A stretch of DNA of 64,000 nt from Tragulus kanchil (Eukaryota > Chordata > Mammalia > Artiodactyla > Tragulidae). The DNA lies in the NCBI GenBank assembly GCA_022376925.1, contig JAIOJX010000032.1, positions 198,086,939 to 198,150,938 of the forward strand, written 5' to 3'. Position 1 is the stretch's first letter; each line of letters opens with the position of its first letter. Positions 62,016-64,000 of the stretch are shown piece by piece. Below the pieces are notes generated by a model. The model was given only the letters and a program-made list of their open reading frames with translations, did no database searches and was not told the DNA's origin. The translations under genes were made by a program, and so were the position numbers.

Positions 62016-62942
62016 TTGCCAACAATTTAAACCACGTGCAAAGGGTTCATTTTCCTTCCCCCTTTTTCTATACTTCAGAGGAATTCGTTGATAAAATGTA
62101 TAGTAGAAAAGTAAATGGTTTCTGACTTCATAATAAAAAAGTGAAAAGTTAAAACACACACGAAATATGAGCAATTAAAAGTCAAATTCTACAAAAAATA
62201 AAAGTGGATGTTTTCATTCATTCGTTTGTTTGTTTAATGGAAATAGTGCATCTAGTCCAAAGAACCCCAAAGTATGCAGTAGCCATAGAAACCTCCAGGA
62301 AGGCTGTCATACCCAGGAGAGCTCAAGTCACTTCTAAGAATAATTTTCTTAGAACATAGAATTACTCAGGAAAATGGTAATATGTTTCACATGTTTGCAT
62401 GGCATCTCTAATGGCAACATACACTCCCACAAGGATTTATAGTGTGCAGAGCTCTTTGCCTTATGTCATTCTCCTATATGAGAAAAATGGGCATTATTAT
62501 GACCATTTCACAGATGAGAAAGCTGAAGCACCGAAGAGGTTAAGCAGAGGTAGCTTTTATTTTCACTTATTTTAAAGTAGACCACTCACTTTTCACCTTT
62601 AAAATGAAGTCCATTAATCATGGGTTATATATTTTGTGCTAGGCACTGACACAGAGTAAGGAAGGAAGAGAACATCAGTCTCAACTTAAGTACAAAGAGT
62701 ATTAGCTGCAGTGCCTTCAGTGATGAAAATAATTACCTTAAGTGACTGGACAGAATGAAAAAGACTTCTTTAGGGCCATTCATTACATTACCTGCCATGA
62801 TGGTTCTTGTCACTATGTGTTTGCCATATCCTCTGAAGGAAATACCGTCTTTGATTAGAGCCAATTGTTTCTGTACAGAGTGGATTGAAGTGACCATGTG
62901 TTTCATGTGGTATCATTCCTCTCTTTCATTTTTCATCACCAG

Positions 62943-63527
62943 GTGAAACTGGGGGAAGATGCCCCCAATTCCAGTGTGGTGCATGTCTCCAATCCAGAAG
63001 GTGATACCAATGGAAATGGTGCCCAGCAGAAAACAGTGGATGGAATGGAGTGCCACCTTCTTGACTTTGCCAGCCCTGAGCGCCCACTGGTGGTCAACTT
63101 TGGCTCAGCCACTTGACCTCCTTTTATTAACCAGCTGCCAGCCTTCAGCAAACTGGTGGAAGAGTTCTCATCTGTAGCTGACTTCCTGTTGGTCTACATT
63201 GATGAGGCTCATCCTTCAGATGGTTGGGCGGTTCCTGGGGATTCCTCTTTTTCTTTTGAGGTGAAGAAGCACCGGAACCAGGAAGACCGATGTGCAGCAG
63301 CCCACCAGCTTCTGGAGCGTTTCTCCTTGCCGCCCCAGTGCCAAGTTGTGGCTGACCGTATGGACAATAATGCCAACATCGCTTATGGGGTAGCCTTTGA
63401 ACGTGTGTGTATTGTGCAGAGACAGAAAATTGCCTACCTTGGAGGAAAGGGCCCCTTCTGCTACAACCTTCAAGAAGTTCGGCGTTGGCTGGAGAAGAAT
63501 TTCAGCAAGAGATGAAAACTAGGTTAG
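62943..63527 (+). CDS. DIO2: DIO2 coding exon 2 (residues 75-268, selenocysteine catalytic domain)
   Basis: The second coding exon follows an acceptor ending TTTCATCACCAG and continues exon 1 in frame with VKLGEDAPNSSVVHVSNPEG. It carries the thioredoxin-fold deiodinase domain. FASPERPLVVNFGSAT precedes TGA at codon 132, the equivalent of human Sec133, and PPF follows it in the same frame. The deiodinase signature YIDEAHPSDGWA is at residues 159-170, with E162 and H164 as conserved active-site residues. The conserved MDNNANIAYGVAFERVC and WLEKNFSKR blocks are intact. A second in-frame TGA (codon 265) follows FSKR, then K-L-G and a TAG stop, giving 268 residues if both UGA codons are read as Sec. 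The human protein, from memory, has 273 residues and a longer tail after the second Sec. Conventional gene finders would truncate at the first TGA. A damaged partial copy lies at 61832-62015; this copy is the intact one. Confidence 0.96.
63114..63116 (+). other. DIO2: UGA selenocysteine codon (active site, residue 132)
   Basis: TGA interrupts an otherwise open frame between GSAT and PPFINQ, exactly where deiodinases carry the catalytic selenocysteine. The frame stays open and conserved for 132 more codons, so this is recoding and not termination. Recoding requires a SECIS stem-loop in the 3' UTR. In DIO2 that element is known to lie kilobases downstream, so it falls beyond this window. Confidence 0.96.
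63513..63515 (+). other. DIO2: Second in-frame UGA near the C terminus (residue 265)
   Basis: TGA directly follows the conserved FSKR and is followed by only AAA CTA GGT and then TAG. Mammalian DIO2 is known to have a second UGA here (human position 266) that can act as stop or Sec and is dispensable for activity. Translation ending here gives 264 residues. Reading through adds Sec-K-L-G. Confidence 0.85.
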
Positions 63528-63984
63528 CTGTTTAAAAGTGTGATTGTAATAGAGATTTTTTTATTATTATTATGTAAAGACAAGGAAGGTGAATCCACTA
63601 TTTCAACTGAGTCCCATTGTCTCCCTGAAAGACAGGAATTTATATGTCGGAAGAACATAAGCCTCTAACATCTCGATACTACGATCACCACTTGAATGGC
63701 TTTTGGTTAAATGGTAGCCCCATCTCTTCTCTTCCTGGTGAAAAGCCCTGAATGAAAAGATTCCAAGATGGAAAAGAAGAAACCTTGTCTCAGCATGTGT
63801 TCATTTCTGTCCTGAAAAAAGTGATGCAGCTGATGTCTGTCTTGGAACCTGAAGAAAAGACTTACAACTGGAATGACTACTCTGTTAGGAAAACTGCCAT
63901 CCTTGGTAGTGTAAGGGATATTGCCGGGGCTTTCTTCAGTATGGACAGAGCCCAACTGGATAATTCCCAAATCTTCTACTTGGA
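63528..63984 (+). other. DIO2: DIO2 3' untranslated region (proximal part)
   Basis: Sequence after the TAG stop with no further coding signal. No polyadenylation signal followed by a plausible end is evident and no SECIS core can be recognised, consistent with the long DIO2 3' UTR whose SECIS lies far downstream. It appears to be cut at 63985 by the start of another duplicate of the intron/exon 2 sequence. Confidence 0.75.
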
Positions 63985-64000
63985 ATGGTTCTTGTCACTA
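63985..64000 (+). repeat. Probable start of a nineteenth duplication at the window edge
   Basis: The last 16 bases (ATGGTTCTTGTCACTA) match 62800-62815 exactly, an offset of 1185, within the range of the other periods. The preceding 3' UTR sequence does not match the sequence before 62800. Confidence 0.65.

Larger units (their letters stand above)
49383..62942 (+). other. DIO2: DIO2 intron (inflated by five tandem duplications)
   Basis: The intron runs from GTGAGC after exon 1 to CACCAG before the intact exon 2, 13.56 kb in this sequence. Duplications 14 to 18 lie wholly or mostly inside it and add about 5.65 kb, so the collapsed length is about 7.9 kb. An L1 3' end (51745-52025) and a small MIR-like piece are the only repeats I recognise. 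No other coding exon is supported apart from the truncated duplicate of exon 2 near the 3' end. Confidence 0.85.
60887..63130 (+). repeat. Tandem direct duplication 18 (period 1111-1134), duplicates part of DIO2 exon 2
   Basis: Copy 1 is about 60887-62015 and copy 2 about 62021-63125. The left edge of copy 2 lacks ~23 nt and the right edge of copy 1 has a one-base deletion inside exon 2. Only copy 2 runs on into the complete coding sequence. Confidence 0.97.

Noticed and set aside
1305..63130. Satellite DNA or a CRISPR-like periodic array
   Set aside because: The 18 units are unrelated in sequence to one another and there are no short repeats with spacers. Only the size class is shared.
1305..63130. 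A genuine replication-based tandem duplication mechanism
   Set aside because: Edge-clustered homopolymer errors, scrambled filler, chaining and the intron-length argument all favour assembly artefact. It is kept as a testable alternative only.
63707..63970. 87-codon minus-strand frame in the DIO2 3' UTR
   Set aside because: No recognisable protein and no context; a chance frame in UTR sequence.
63528..63984. SECIS element in the visible 3' UTR
   Set aside because: I could not find a convincing kink-turn core with an apical A-rich loop, and DIO2 SECIS is known to be far downstream.

Overview
The window is nuclear DNA from a pecoran ruminant (cattle, sheep, goat or deer type; species not resolvable by eye). 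The evidence is dense ruminant-lineage retroposons: Bov-tA/Bov-A SINEs, CHR-type tRNA-Glu SINEs, a BovB (RTE) LINE and a ruminant mariner remnant. Older mammalian repeats (L1, L2, MIR, MER5A, an MLT2-like ERVL LTR) lie among them. It contains one protein-coding gene and is otherwise a gene-poor flank. Nothing prokaryotic is present, and I found no convincing undescribed molecular system.

The gene is DIO2, type II iodothyronine deiodinase, on the + strand. A CRE/TATA promoter lies at 48383-48455. A ~0.68 kb 5' UTR with four short upstream ORFs runs to 49160. Coding exon 1 is 49161-49382 (74 codons, ends on a GT donor). The intron is 49383-62942. Coding exon 2 is 62943-63527, with an in-frame UGA for the active-site selenocysteine (63114-63116), a second UGA near the C terminus (63513-63515) and a TAG stop. 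The 3' UTR continues past the right edge, and the SECIS element needed to read UGA as selenocysteine is not in view. Positions 1-48.3 kb are upstream intergenic DNA, a mosaic of transposon remnants and unique sequence with no other gene I can support.

The strangest property is not genic. Eighteen near-identical direct duplications, all with a period of 1.07-1.22 kb, sit head-to-tail along the window, and a nineteenth appears to begin in the last 16 bases. Neighbouring duplications chain in several places, giving three copies. Differences between copies cluster at unit edges, often as homopolymer-length changes, and several junctions hold short scrambled filler made of nearby sequence. They ignore gene structure: one duplicates the core promoter but stops ~9 bp after the TATA box, and another makes a truncated, frameshifted decoy of exon 2. 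They add about 20 kb. Removing those inside the intron shrinks it from 13.6 kb to about 7.9 kb, near what I recall for the human intron. The best reading is unmerged contig overlaps or gap-fill artefacts in a draft assembly. If they were real, the locus would be extraordinary.

Layout: 0-4 kb SINEs, duplication 1, mariner and L2-like remnants; 4-8 kb antisense L1 with nested SINEs, duplication 2; 8-18 kb U2 fragment, old L1, duplications 3-5; 18-24 kb old L1s, hAT element, duplication 6; 24-36 kb SINEs, MLT2-like LTR, duplications 7-9; 36-44 kb BovB, SINEs, duplications 10-11; 44-49 kb DIO2 upstream region and promoter, duplications 12-13; 49-64 kb DIO2, duplications 14-18 and the start of a nineteenth.
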